A stretch of DNA of 64,000 nt from Paenibacillus polymyxa (GCF_001719045.1 NZ_CP015423.1:5207501-5271500); one strand, 5' to 3'; shown: positions 34,990-45,045, numbered from the stretch's first letter. Notes: a model not told the origin generated them from the sequence alone. Translations and numbers: made by a program.

Positions 34990-35134
34990 TGCGTTCACTT
35001 CTCCGGTTCAGCAGTGCTAGAAGCTCGGTGTCGATTTGTGTAATCGACGGGGCCCGTTTTTTATGTATATAGTAAATTAGTGATTTGATGGCGACAAAAA
35101 GAAACATAATCGCCAGACATCCGTATGAGATCAT
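34982..35134 (-). CDS. Small membrane protein, 50 aa
   Basis: A 50-codon frame starts at ATG 35134, six bases after AGAGGAAG, and ends at TAG 34982-34984 inside the start of the zinc-ribbon gene. Residues 5-24 (GCLAIMFLFVAIKSLIYYIH) form one transmembrane helix; the remainder KKRAPSITQIDTELLALLN is a short charged tail. Good ribosome-binding site, membrane-type sequence and overlap with the next gene argue that it is real. It resembles no family I know. Confidence 0.6.
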   Translation of the reverse strand: MISYGCLAIMFLFVAIKSLIYYIHKKRAPSITQIDTELLALLNRRSERNE

Positions 35135-35434
35135 AGTGTACTTCCTCTTTCTACTTGGATTTTTATTTCAATATTTTACATGGGCGGGTTTCGCTACTGT
35201 CATTTTTGTCGTATAAAGGAGAAGGCTGGTGCCCGATTGCCCTTGTTGGGGTATAATTATATCATTACTGCAGGATATTGGTAAAATCACGCGGTATAAC
35301 AGGCTTTTTGGTTGGATTCAGACCATTCGGGCAGTATTTTCAGCTGGCGCTCATGTAAAACTCATTATAATTTAATAGTAGGGGAGTACAACTGTAATTT
35401 AGAATGAGAATTAACTGGCAAAGGGGTACAAGCG
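35135..35434. other. Divergent intergenic region before the vWA/tubulin-like cluster
   Basis: About 300 bases between the divergent genes. On the plus strand there are TATAAT-like hexamers at 35251-35256 and 35366-35371, but neither has a convincing -35 at the right distance. I see no operator, riboswitch or reading frame. Expression of the cluster may use an alternative sigma factor. Confidence 0.4.
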
Positions 35435-37237
35435 ATGTTTAGTAGAGACAGAAAATGGTTTTTGGTCATCGGAATCATATGTACAATGATCATGACCTCG
35501 ATTTTGGCATGGCAGCCACAGATGGCGAATGCCGCTTCACCCTCTGCTTCTAAGGTGGATGCGGTGCTGGTCGTCGATGTAAGTAATTCGATGAACACCA
35601 GTGATCCTGGGAAAATTGGCAATGAAGCCATGAAAATGTTCATTGATATGCTGTCGACCCAAAATGACAAAGTCGGGATTGTAGCATATACGGATGTCGT
35701 ACAGCGCGAGAAAGCCTTGCTTAATATTACATCCGAAGCGGATAAGCAGGAACTGAAGACGTTTATTGACGGACTGAACCGGGGGGCGTATACTGACACC
35801 TCCGTGGGTGTCAAGGAAGCGATCCGCATTTTGCAAGATGGTAAAACAGCTGGACATGCGCCTATGATCGTCATGCTGGCCGACGGTAACAACGATTTTA
35901 ATAAGACGACAGGCAGAACCGAAAGCCAATCCGATCAGGATATGGCACAGGCTGTAGCTGAGGCTAAGAATAGCGGCGTTCCAATCTACACCATCGGCTT
36001 GAATGCAGATGGAAAGCTGAATAAAAACAAGCTCGCCGACATAGCGCAGCAAACGGGCGGCAAATCTTTTATTACAAGCTCAGCGGATGACCTGCCGAAG
36101 ATTTTGAGTGAAATTTTCGCCAGCAATTTGAAGTTGAAAGTGGTGCCTTTGCAGTCCATTACGGCAAACGGCGACTATCAGGATGTAACGGTAACCGTAC
36201 CGAACGATAGTGTGCTGGAGGCTAACATTTCGATCATGTCCTCAAAACCGGTGGATGCGAGACTGATAGACCCGTCGGGCAACACCAAGCCAATTCCTTC
36301 GAGCGATGTGCTGCTGTCCAAGTCCAAAAGCTACTCGCTGATTAAACTGCTTAAGCCTGTGGCTGGTGACTGGAAGCTCCAAGTCAAGGGAGTCCAGCAG
36401 GATCAGATTGATATTAATCTGGTGTTTAACTATGATCTGGAGCTGAAAATGGACGCACCGTCAGCCAAATCATACAAAAAAGGCGATGCAGTTCAAATTC
36501 GTTCCTACCTGACAAGCAATAGCCAGCAGCTCCAGGATCAGGAATTATATGCGAATATGAATGCTGTTCTGAAGGTCAAGGATCTGGATTCCGGTACAAC
36601 GAATGAGGTGCCGTTAACCAATGCAGGGGATTCTTTTACCGGTTCCTATACGATTCCAGATGAGCATGACTACGAACTAACCGTTAGAGCAGAGGAGAAG
36701 AGCTTTTACCGTGAAACACAGCCTGTAACCATCAGTGCTAAAGCAGGGGCGACGAGCGGTACGAATACGGGCACGACGCAGCCAACAACACCTGCTGAAA
36801 AGTCCAAGTTAATGCCACTCATTCTTTTAGGGCTGGGACTGCTCGTTCTGCTGGTTGCCGCGTATTTCATCTGGAAGGCTGTCAAAAAGGCCAACCGTGG
36901 CTTTGTCGGTCAAATCGTACTGGAAATCCGGGATGAGAACACCGGCGAAAAAACGTATCCGCAATACAAGAAGCTGAACACCTTCCGGGGCAAATTTAAT
37001 CTGCACCAGTTGCTGCAACTGGCACCGGAATTTGCTGGAACCGACAAGGTCGTGTTCACACCAGCCAATCAGGATCGTATTATTGTGCGCAGTACCCCCG
37101 AGATTACGATTGAAAAATCCGGACGGGCTGTAGACACAGGCAACGGTCTTGAACTAAAAAATGGTGATCGTCTGACGATCCCGTTAGCCAGTGTGGACAA
37201 AACCATTTTACTGGAGTTTATTTCAGTAAACAGCTAA
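35435..37237 (+). CDS. Secreted, membrane-anchored vWA-domain protein
   Basis: A 600-aa protein. A signal peptide ends near PQMANAA (residue 34). The von Willebrand A domain (about 41-235) has the full MIDAS: DVSNS (48-52), threonine in GAYTDTSVG and aspartate in VMLADGNND. A beta-sandwich region follows (about 240-435), then a Thr/Gly linker, one transmembrane helix near 458-480 (MPLILLGLGLLVLLVAAYFI) and a C-terminal cytosolic domain of about 115 residues. So the vWA faces outside and the tail inside. AAAGGGG precedes the ATG. It is the first of seven genes and stands 24 bases before the tubulin-like gene. Its ligand is unknown. Confidence 0.85.
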   Translation: MFSRDRKWFLVIGIICTMIMTSILAWQPQMANAASPSASKVDAVLVVDVSNSMNTSDPGKIGNEAMKMFIDMLSTQNDKVGIVAYTDVVQREKALLNITSEADKQELKTFIDGLNRGAYTDTSVGVKEAIRILQDGKTAGHAPMIVMLADGNNDFNKTTGRTESQSDQDMAQAVAEAKNSGVPIYTIGLNADGKLNKNKLADIAQQTGGKSFITSSADDLPKILSEIFASNLKLKVVPLQSITANGDYQDVTVTVPNDSVLEANISIMSSKPVDARLIDPSGNTKPIPSSDVLLSKSKSYSLIKLLKPVAGDWKLQVKGVQQDQIDINLVFNYDLELKMDAPSAKSYKKGDAVQIRSYLTSNSQQLQDQELYANMNAVLKVKDLDSGTTNEVPLTNAGDSFTGSYTIPDEHDYELTVRAEEKSFYRETQPVTISAKAGATSGTNTGTTQPTTPAEKSKLMPLILLGLGLLVLLVAAYFIWKAVKKANRGFVGQIVLEIRDENTGEKTYPQYKKLNTFRGKFNLHQLLQLAPEFAGTDKVVFTPANQDRIIVRSTPEITIEKSGRAVDTGNGLELKNGDRLTIPLASVDKTILLEFISVNS

Positions 37238-37261
37238 ACGAACCCTTAGGAGGTCATATCT

Positions 37262-40200
37262 ATGAAACCAGTAGTTAGAGAGCATATCCAACAATTAGAC
37301 GTATCACTCGGCGGAGGGATCGTAAGCGATAAGATCAGAGTTGATACAATTGATAATCCTATTTTAATTATCGGACTCGGAGGTACGGGGATTGATGCCC
37401 TTCTCCGCTTGAAATATCAAATTAACCGTAGATTCAAGCTTCCAGCAGATCCGATTTCCAAGAAAAAGAGCGATAAACCGGACAATGTGGAATTTCTCGC
37501 TTTTGAAACGAATGAACAAGATCGCAACAAAAAATACAAGGGGATTGGTTTGGACCCTATCAATGAGTTTGTATTGCTGTCCAATGCGGAAATCGGTGGA
37601 TTGCTGCAAAACCGCAGCATTCTTGAGCCGTACATTACCGATTGGCTGTCTCCCGAACTAAGCATTACCGATGGTATGAATGGTGCGGCAGGGGTGCGGC
37701 AGGCAGGACGATTGCTGCTGTTCACCAAAATCAATCAGGTCGTACAAAGCATTGACAAAAAAATCAAAACCCTGTCTGAAGGCACCAACAAGAAGCTTAT
37801 GGTGTTCCTGCTGTCCGGTTTGTCCGGCGGTACAGGAAGCGGTACCTTCCTCGATATTTCATATATCGTCCGAGGAATTATTGAGCGCGACTATGGCTCT
37901 GCAGGCGTAGACCGTGTAAATACATTAGGTTATCTGTTTACACCAGATATTAATTTGGCGAACAAAAGCCTGAGCGAGCATACCCGTGAATATATTAAAA
38001 AGAACGGCTATGCTGCACTGAAAGAACTGGACTATTGGATGAATGTAGATAGCCGTGGTGAACGTTTTAAGCAGCAGTACGGCAACATTTTGACCGTGAA
38101 CTCGCCGCTTCCACCGTTTAATCTGTGCCACCTCATTTCGGCCACGAATACGGAAGGCAAGCTGTTGGAAAATGCTTATGATTACTGCATGAATGTCACC
38201 GCTGAGAACATCACTAACTTTATGGCGAGTGAGGAAAAACAGTCGGGCGAAGAGTTTGCCATTCATGACTATATCAGCAATATCCGTACCAACATCGCAC
38301 AAATGAATAAGGCGTATCCGGCAAACTACGATTACAATATTATCGGGGCTTCCTCGGCGGTACTGCCAATGGAGGAAATGACGACATATCTGGCCTATCG
38401 AATGTTTGGCAAAATGTCCAAAATGTTCGAGCAATCGCCAAATCAAGAGGATGTAGAGAAGTTTGCCCGCAAGCTGGGCGTGGATCTGGATAGCATGATC
38501 AAAAACTTTGAATCCCGTGTACCTGAGCCACTTCCGGGCTTTGAAAACAGTGAACGGTTAAGTTATAGCAATGTCGTTAAAATGCAAGTGGTCAATATGG
38601 ATACCGAGCTGGAGCAAACGTTCCTGACGCGTGCTCGTGAAGAGTATATCAAAGCGAAGAAGCAGCTTCCTGGGGAAATTACAGGACAGTTTACGGATCA
38701 AATTCGCCGGATGTTTCTCCATCCTGAGCAAGGGCCGTTTTATGTATCCCGCATGATTTATACTGAAAAAGGATTTAGCTTGCTGAAAATGCTGCTTTCA
38801 TATGTTGAGACGTTGCGTGAATCACTGCACCGTATTCCAACGGACATTGAATGGGCACGTGAGCAGGCGAACGAAAAGCTGGGCGATGCCAAGAGCGCGT
38901 TTGTGTCTAAGGATAAAAAGAAAAATGCGTACATCGAAGCGAAAATTAATGAGTATTGGCTGCGGGCTGATGTGGAACGTACAGAGCAGCTCATTGAGTT
39001 TTATGAAGACCTGTATGACCTGTTGAACAAGGAAAATAGCCGCATTTATAATGTATTTACTGAAATTTTGAACGCGCTGAGCGCAATTTTCGAGAAGAAT
39101 GGCGATCTGCTGATTAACGGCGAGGAACAGTCCGATCACAAAGGTAACAAAACGTACTATTGGAATCTGGTAAGTGTACCGGATATTTCTGAAGTTGTGA
39201 CCAAGCTGCTGGATAACCGAAACGGTGATGATTTGATTCGTGATTTTGCCCAAGAATTGCTCGAAAATTCAGACCAATGGGTGAAGGATCAGGATATGGA
39301 CATCATCAGCTCAATCTCCAATTTCTTGACTGATAAGTTCGGTGATCTCATTACCCGTTCCATGGAAGATTTCCTCGTCATGAAATACGGGCAAGATGAA
39401 GCCATTGAAAAATTTGTGGAGCGCTACATTGCGAGCAAACTGGATGAGGAAGCTGTACCTGTGTTTCATCTGAGCAATAGCTCTGGCAACTTGTACTTCC
39501 CATCATGGGGATTCGTTTCAGTACCTGTACAGTCACCTAATATCCTGAAAGGCGTTCGCAATTATCAAAATAATGCAATTGGCAAATCACACTTTACTAT
39601 TAAAGAGAGTGAAGTTCGTAACCGGATTTTCTGGCTTAATACGCGTAATGGTGTTCCTCTGTTTGTATATACGCCGCTCAAAGTGTATGAAGAAAGCTAT
39701 GAAAAAACGATTCTTGACCGCGAAGGTATTGGCCGCCATCTGGTACAAACAGGTCAGAACAACTGGACTAATCTGCCGTCGCCGATTCCTGAAAAGTCAT
39801 GGGGCGAAACTTACGTCAATTCGCGTGTGCAAGCTTACAATGCCCGCATTCGTAATGACTTTGACCGTGCCAAGTCACTTGGCGTGATTCGGGAAAAGGA
39901 TGTCGATCAAAATACGAGCAGCCGCTTCACTGTAATCCGTTCACATGCGCTAGATCTGAATGCGATGCTGGCAGGCTACGATATGCGCTTGCAGGAATCC
40001 AAGCCGAATTTGGGTGAGGTGAAAAGAGCATGGTCTGAGTTGAAGCGTCTGCTGGCTGAAGGGCTGGAGCAGGCCGGAAGCAAGGACATCTTTGGCAGCA
40101 TCAATGAAGAGATGGCGAAGGAAAACCTGATCCGTTCACCAGAGTTAACACAGGTGGTTCGTGAAGAACTAGCGAAATATACACAAATTGAAGCGAAAGC

Positions 40201-40651
40201 CACTGAACTGGAAGCTTTGCTGGGCAAATATCAGGATGAAGAAAAATGGCTGGATCAGTTCATTCAGGCTCTCTATACAGACACGATTACGAAAAAAGGC
40301 GCTTTGTACGTCTATGACCGTGACGAAGAGGAAGAGGCTTGGGAGCCGTTTGCGAACGTCATGAAGAGCCGCAATTATGTGGAGTTTGAAGTGTTTACAA
40401 ACTTCCGTGGTTTGGAAGAAAAGAAATTTGCAGCTCTAATGCGTAAGGCCGATCGCCGTGATGCTGTATTGACTTCATCGGAGGATATTACACCACTGCT
40501 GTCGAAGCTGGATGAACTGGCTGCAACTTACACAGAGGCCCGCAATCAATTGGAATATGAAAAGGTGGAGCTGGCTAACGGAGCAGAACTATATGCATTT
40601 TATGCTCAAATGGCTGGAAAATTAAACGACATCCGCAGAAAGTTGAAATAA
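37262..40651 (+). CDS. Tubulin/FtsZ-like GTPase superfamily protein
   Basis: A 1129-aa protein. The first 400 residues show the tubulin-type nucleotide-binding fold: NPILIIGLGGTGIDALLRL (about 31-49) as the first beta-alpha unit and the tubulin signature LSGLSGGTGSGTFLDISY (about 183-200). The remaining 700 residues are mostly helical and have no counterpart in FtsZ. The architecture matches the Tubulin_2/FtsZl group of long bacterial tubulin-like proteins described beside vWA genes and suggested to act in membrane remodelling. TAGGAGGTC precedes the ATG. No signal peptide or transmembrane helix, so it is cytoplasmic and may polymerise beneath the membrane proteins of this cluster. Biochemical activity is not known. 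Confidence 0.8.
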   Translation: MKPVVREHIQQLDVSLGGGIVSDKIRVDTIDNPILIIGLGGTGIDALLRLKYQINRRFKLPADPISKKKSDKPDNVEFLAFETNEQDRNKKYKGIGLDPINEFVLLSNAEIGGLLQNRSILEPYITDWLSPELSITDGMNGAAGVRQAGRLLLFTKINQVVQSIDKKIKTLSEGTNKKLMVFLLSGLSGGTGSGTFLDISYIVRGIIERDYGSAGVDRVNTLGYLFTPDINLANKSLSEHTREYIKKNGYAALKELDYWMNVDSRGERFKQQYGNILTVNSPLPPFNLCHLISATNTEGKLLENAYDYCMNVTAENITNFMASEEKQSGEEFAIHDYISNIRTNIAQMNKAYPANYDYNIIGASSAVLPMEEMTTYLAYRMFGKMSKMFEQSPNQEDVEKFARKLGVDLDSMIKNFESRVPEPLPGFENSERLSYSNVVKMQVVNMDTELEQTFLTRAREEYIKAKKQLPGEITGQFTDQIRRMFLHPEQGPFYVSRMIYTEKGFSLLKMLLSYVETLRESLHRIPTDIEWAREQANEKLGDAKSAFVSKDKKKNAYIEAKINEYWLRADVERTEQLIEFYEDLYDLLNKENSRIYNVFTEILNALSAIFEKNGDLLINGEEQSDHKGNKTYYWNLVSVPDISEVVTKLLDNRNGDDLIRDFAQELLENSDQWVKDQDMDIISSISNFLTDKFGDLITRSMEDFLVMKYGQDEAIEKFVERYIASKLDEEAVPVFHLSNSSGNLYFPSWGFVSVPVQSPNILKGVRNYQNNAIGKSHFTIKESEVRNRIFWLNTRNGVPLFVYTPLKVYEESYEKTILDREGIGRHLVQTGQNNWTNLPSPIPEKSWGETYVNSRVQAYNARIRNDFDRAKSLGVIREKDVDQNTSSRFTVIRSHALDLNAMLAGYDMRLQESKPNLGEVKRAWSELKRLLAEGLEQAGSKDIFGSINEEMAKENLIRSPELTQVVREELAKYTQIEAKATELEALLGKYQDEEKWLDQFIQALYTDTITKKGALYVYDRDEEEEAWEPFANVMKSRNYVEFEVFTNFRGLEEKKFAALMRKADRRDAVLTSSEDITPLLSKLDELAATYTEARNQLEYEKVELANGAELYAFYAQMAGKLNDIRRKLK

Positions 40652-40654
40652 AGT

Positions 40655-43021
40655 ATGAGAGAGCAGCTGTTACGTTATGCGGCTGACTATGCAGCCGCAG
40701 AGGATCAATTAATCGGAAGCGGGGATGGACGTAGCAGCATCCATTTCCCGTCCGTGTTTCTTTTTATCGGTGATCGCATGAACCCGGTGATGAACACCAT
40801 TGCAGATATCAACCGGACCAAGTGGGATAACAGCACGGGAGTAACGTATATTCAGATCCGCTCGCAGGAAGAACATGCGGCTGTAGATCGTTCGGTGGAT
40901 GCTATTGTGCATACGATAGCGGTACCGGAGGAAAGTGGCCACCAAACGATACGCCGTGACTTGCACCAGGCTTTTTATACACATGAATCGCAGCTAATTG
41001 AGCTTAACACCGCGTTGCGCCGGGCTAGTGGACATCTGGCAGATTACGGTCGGTTGTATTCTTCGTTCGAGCGTGTCCATTTGTCGATTTTGACGACAGC
41101 GGATGACCCCATGAACGTATTAATCCCTGAGATTACGCTGTTGGCGGAGTATATTTTTGCACAGTCTTTTAAATCGGTACAAATGGATCTGTATGTGTTG
41201 GTGAATGAAAGCGATCAGGCTGTCCAATTCGGCTACAGTAGTGCAACGTCCGTTGCTTTCATGCGGGAGCTGGACTATATCCAGAGTCCAGAGTATACGT
41301 TTACAGCACCGCTTCATATGACCGAGGACAAATTGACCATTCCAGTATCCCATGCTCCATCACCGTTGTTCGACCTCGTCTATGTGCTGTCCGACAAGAA
41401 CGAACGCGGCGTAACGGTGCCGAATAGCCTGCGAGAAAGCTGTGACATCATTTGCCATATTCAGCTTCTTAAAAATCGCTATCAGGCAGGAGATTCCTAT
41501 CGGTCACAGGATGGGGGGTACAACAATACATCGTTTAAAAACAACATCATGACGGAATCCGGGCGGCAGGGTTATGTGTCGGCTGGATTTTCCCGAGTCA
41601 ACCGCCCTAACCAGTCAATCGCACTTACGGTGCTGTATCACTTTTATGTGAAGCTGTTAGAGCGTATGAGAACAGAGCAGGAGTGGGACATACGCGATAA
41701 GCTGAATTATTTTGGGTTAGATGCTGCTGAGCGCGGTCGCACGCGAAATGATCTCGTTCCTGGTAATGAAGCGATCACGGACATGAGCGCACTGATGACC
41801 AGCGGAGCCAGCTACGGTTCGTTGAAGCGAATGACATTACGTGAGGCGGAGGAAGCCTTGTTTGGTCAGGGCTGCGAAGCCTTTTTCCGCGATAACTGTG
41901 AACGGCTTGTCCACAAACGGTTGGGAGATTTTCAGGCGGAATCAGGTCTGCAGTCGGCTGTGAATGCAGCTGCCAAGGAATATCCTGAAATCGGCTTATT
42001 CGAGTTGACAGACTGGACGGATGAAAATAAAACAGGGAATGTGCTTACAGCCATTCGTGGACTGATTCGGGATACGTCCAATGACTTGCAGATTAGTGCC
42101 GCTGAACTGGACACCCTGTATAGCGGGCGAGTGGAAGACCAACCTTTTCAACGATTGCCACTCATGGATAAGCATAATGTTCGAAGCTTGATTCGTTACC
42201 TGACCGAGACGGTTTACGGGCACAAACTGCACATGCTGCGAATTCAAGCCGATTTGGAGCTGCTTCGCCGCTATGAACTGGCACTAGAAAAATGGCATGC
42301 ACAAGCGAAGCATATTACAGTACAGCTTTCCAGCCTGGAGCGTGAACTGCATCAAGCTGCAACGGACAGTATCCGGCAGGCCGATAGTTACACAGGTCAG
42401 AACCTGTTCGAGTATTACGAGCGTGTGACGGAGGATGTCATGCGTGAGCTGGAAAGCAAGCGGGGAAAATCTATATTTTTTGATACCCGGCATATGGGGC
42501 CTGTATCCGGATTGCTGGACGGGGGCCTGTCTGCATTGGTGGATCGACTCACGCAGACCTGTCGCACCTTGATTCTCAGTTCACAGCCGTTTAATCAGAC
42601 CTTCGAAGAAGAATTATTGCGGCGTGCCAATGTAGCTGCTGCATATGAAAATCGGCTGGTCGTTCCGAAGGATGAGCTGTTTAAAAAACTGTATCAAACG
42701 TTAGAGGAACATGGCGGAATTAACATACGTTTGCTCGACTATACCCATGAGCATCGGTATGAAGAAAAGTACTTCTTTGGTGACTACGAAGGCGAATTTC
42801 TTCCTTATGCGATGGAGGTGGACATTACTTCGCGTATTTACAAGCTGGGTTTTGTACATGAGCGTCGCAGCAGCGGGGTGGAAAAGCTGCATTTGATGGG
42901 CGGCTTCCATCTGGAGGATCTGATGGTTTACCGCAACGGCAAAACGTATTATGAGACATATACTGCGAATGGTTTCGTGTTTCACGGAATCGACGTGGAC
43001 CGGTTGCCGGAATTGCGGTAA
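40655..43021 (+). CDS. Unknown 788-aa protein of the vWA/tubulin-like cluster
   Basis: A soluble 788-aa protein that I cannot assign. The N-terminal third has alternating strands and helices (PSVFLFIGDRMNPVMNTIAD, then VHLSILTTADDPMNVLIPEI), suggesting an alpha/beta nucleotide- or protein-binding fold. The middle (GRTRNDLVPGNEAITDMSAL) and C-terminal parts are helix-rich. I see no P-loop or MIDAS. It starts three bases after the tubulin-like stop with only a weak AGAAAG site, so translation is probably coupled to it. Constant company with the tubulin-like gene would make it a filament partner or adaptor; that is inference. Confidence 0.65.
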   Translation: MREQLLRYAADYAAAEDQLIGSGDGRSSIHFPSVFLFIGDRMNPVMNTIADINRTKWDNSTGVTYIQIRSQEEHAAVDRSVDAIVHTIAVPEESGHQTIRRDLHQAFYTHESQLIELNTALRRASGHLADYGRLYSSFERVHLSILTTADDPMNVLIPEITLLAEYIFAQSFKSVQMDLYVLVNESDQAVQFGYSSATSVAFMRELDYIQSPEYTFTAPLHMTEDKLTIPVSHAPSPLFDLVYVLSDKNERGVTVPNSLRESCDIICHIQLLKNRYQAGDSYRSQDGGYNNTSFKNNIMTESGRQGYVSAGFSRVNRPNQSIALTVLYHFYVKLLERMRTEQEWDIRDKLNYFGLDAAERGRTRNDLVPGNEAITDMSALMTSGASYGSLKRMTLREAEEALFGQGCEAFFRDNCERLVHKRLGDFQAESGLQSAVNAAAKEYPEIGLFELTDWTDENKTGNVLTAIRGLIRDTSNDLQISAAELDTLYSGRVEDQPFQRLPLMDKHNVRSLIRYLTETVYGHKLHMLRIQADLELLRRYELALEKWHAQAKHITVQLSSLERELHQAATDSIRQADSYTGQNLFEYYERVTEDVMRELESKRGKSIFFDTRHMGPVSGLLDGGLSALVDRLTQTCRTLILSSQPFNQTFEEELLRRANVAAAYENRLVVPKDELFKKLYQTLEEHGGINIRLLDYTHEHRYEEKYFFGDYEGEFLPYAMEVDITSRIYKLGFVHERRSSGVEKLHLMGGFHLEDLMVYRNGKTYYETYTANGFVFHGIDVDRLPELR

Positions 43022-43067
43022 CCACATATTCATCCTACTTTAATGATGGAAGGAAGCAACGATTCTT

Positions 43068-44357
43068 ATGAAGCAGCGTAAATTTAACGTTCTCCTATTG
43101 CTGTTCGGCTTGCTGGGCGCCGTAGTAGGCTTCATCTTGGGAGAGCTTATTCTTCACAAATTGATAGGGCACTGGCCGCATATCATCGTGATCGGGCTGT
43201 ATTTTGGCATCATGGCCCTGTGCATTGGCCTAGGTTGTCTGATCGGCGAACTAATTTCGCCACAGTTAAATGGACACTCATGGCGTCAGCGCTACTCCGG
43301 GTTATCCTGGAAGTTACTGGTGCCTGCTACGCTGGTGATGTTGTTCGTGGCAGGTCTGCTATTGGAGTTGGGCTACCAGGTTAATCCTGAAGGGCGCAAG
43401 AGCGTACAGGACCTTGTGCTTGTGATTGATAATTCCGGGAGTATGCAGCAAACAGATCCTGATAATGAACGCCTAACGGCTGCCAAAAGTCTAATTGGCC
43501 AAATGGATGGAGACAAGCGGGTAGCCATTGTTTCATTTGAATCTGCTGCGCAGTTGGTTCAGCCATTTACTCCCATTGGCACAGATGCAGAGAAGCAAGC
43601 GGTTTATTCCAAAATCGATAGTATGCAGACTATAATGTCAGGCGGTACAGAGATCGGGCTTGCTTTGGACGAGACGATCAAGGAGATTGAAACCCAAGGT
43701 AATGCAGAAAAAGGTTCTCTCGTTATTATGCTCTCTGACGGCTTTAGCGATCTGGATACCCAGACAGCATTGGCTCCTTATATCGCCCGCCAGATTCCGA
43801 TTAATACGATCGGGCTGAAACTGGCAGAGTCGGATGGTATAGCCTTATTGCAAAATATCGCCCAACTGACGGGCGGAACTTATTCTAACGTAGCCAATGC
43901 CCAAGGACTTACTCAGGCGTTCGGTAAAATATATAACAAAATCGGTGATCGCACACTGGTAACGGAGCGGACAGGTGAGTATGCCGACAGTCTGTATTTT
44001 GCCATTTATCGCGTAACGGCTCTGGTCATTATCGGCGCTCTATTGGGATTAGCTCTTGGGCTGATGTTTGATAACCGTTTTCTCGCGCGGAATTTTGCGA
44101 TTGGAGGAGTCCCGGCAGGCTTGCTCGCTGGCTTTATTTTGGAAAAGGGATTATCTGGCTCGCCTATAGGCGACTTGATGATTCGTTTGGTGGCAGCGCT
44201 CGTACTGGCGGCCCTTATTGCTGTCTTTTCGCTTGTTCTGCCGATTGCGGAAAATACTCGCCGATCTTCCGGTGGAGGAAGTCAGGGTGCGCCGTCAGGA
44301 CGCCGGAGAGGGGCACCGGAAGCCCCGACGCGCAATCGACGCAGCAGTGGATTTTAG
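43068..44357 (+). CDS. Multi-pass membrane vWA-domain protein
   Basis: A 429-aa membrane protein. Three N-terminal transmembrane helices (about 8-28, 38-62, 83-103) precede a vWA domain (about 112-290) with a complete MIDAS: DNSGS at 121-125, threonine in SGGTEIGLAL, and LSDGFSD. Three further helices (about 310-400) and a basic Gly/Arg/Pro tail (SGRRRGAPEAPTRN) follow. GGAAGGAAG precedes the ATG. The vWA probably lies outside, between two membrane bundles. It is a second, differently built vWA protein in the cluster, so the pair may form an adhesion- or ligand-responsive membrane complex. Confidence 0.85.
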   Translation: MKQRKFNVLLLLFGLLGAVVGFILGELILHKLIGHWPHIIVIGLYFGIMALCIGLGCLIGELISPQLNGHSWRQRYSGLSWKLLVPATLVMLFVAGLLLELGYQVNPEGRKSVQDLVLVIDNSGSMQQTDPDNERLTAAKSLIGQMDGDKRVAIVSFESAAQLVQPFTPIGTDAEKQAVYSKIDSMQTIMSGGTEIGLALDETIKEIETQGNAEKGSLVIMLSDGFSDLDTQTALAPYIARQIPINTIGLKLAESDGIALLQNIAQLTGGTYSNVANAQGLTQAFGKIYNKIGDRTLVTERTGEYADSLYFAIYRVTALVIIGALLGLALGLMFDNRFLARNFAIGGVPAGLLAGFILEKGLSGSPIGDLMIRLVAALVLAALIAVFSLVLPIAENTRRSSGGGSQGAPSGRRRGAPEAPTRNRRSSGF

Positions 44358-44375
44358 AACGGGAGGCTGGAACTT

Positions 44376-45029
44376 ATGCAGTATAGGGAAGCACAGCCCG
44401 GTGATCCTGTTATTTCGGAGCTGAGCCACAAAATTGATGACAACCGGGTTGTGTTACGCTGGCAGTGGCCTGAGGGCGCAGCCGTGGTATATATTGCGAA
44501 ACAATCAGCCGATGCAGGTATGAATGGGCAGAATGAAGCCGAAGTTTTACCACCTTTTTCAAGCCTAAAACTTTTTACACGCGAGGAGTATAAGGCTGCT
44601 GGCAGCTATCGTGACCGAATTGAAGGCATTGGACGCGTACGGTATACCGTGTATCCGGCTGTTCGGGAGGATGGAGACACTTACGTGATCCGTCAGCAAG
44701 ACGAAGCCAACCAACTGGAGTTGAGTACGGGGAGGGCTAAAATCAGATATGCGGTTCACCATAAAAAAAGCTGGTTTCGCAGCCGCAAAACCGTCCAGAT
44801 TCAGGTGACAGCCGAAGTTCCTGTCCCGCAGGAGGCGCTTTGCTACGTGAAGAAGCGCGGGGGCTATCCCGCAGACCGGGACGATGGAACCTTGTATCCA
44901 TTCACGGCACCCTTTGCCGCGGGACGGAATGTTTTACCCGCTGTTGAAGTGGGGGGAGATGAATATGTGCGGCTGTTTTTTACAGACGGCCAGAAATATG
45001 GCACGGTATATGAATTAGTTCCTGAATGA
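44376..45029 (+). CDS. Unknown 217-aa beta-rich protein of the cluster
   Basis: A soluble 217-aa protein. Most of it reads as beta strands of a fibronectin III or Ig-like sandwich pair: VVLRWQWPEGAAVVYI near residue 27 resembles the start of an FN3 domain. RVRYTVYPAVREDGDTY and IQVTAEVPVPQEALCYVKK follow. No catalytic motif or signal peptide. GGGAGG lies 8 bases before the ATG, and the gene is only 16 bases from its GTPase neighbour. It probably serves as a binding module for that GTPase or the vWA proteins. Confidence 0.6.
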   Translation: MQYREAQPGDPVISELSHKIDDNRVVLRWQWPEGAAVVYIAKQSADAGMNGQNEAEVLPPFSSLKLFTREEYKAAGSYRDRIEGIGRVRYTVYPAVREDGDTYVIRQQDEANQLELSTGRAKIRYAVHHKKSWFRSRKTVQIQVTAEVPVPQEALCYVKKRGGYPADRDDGTLYPFTAPFAAGRNVLPAVEVGGDEYVRLFFTDGQKYGTVYELVPE

Positions 45030-45045
45030 AAGGAGGCCGCAACCG

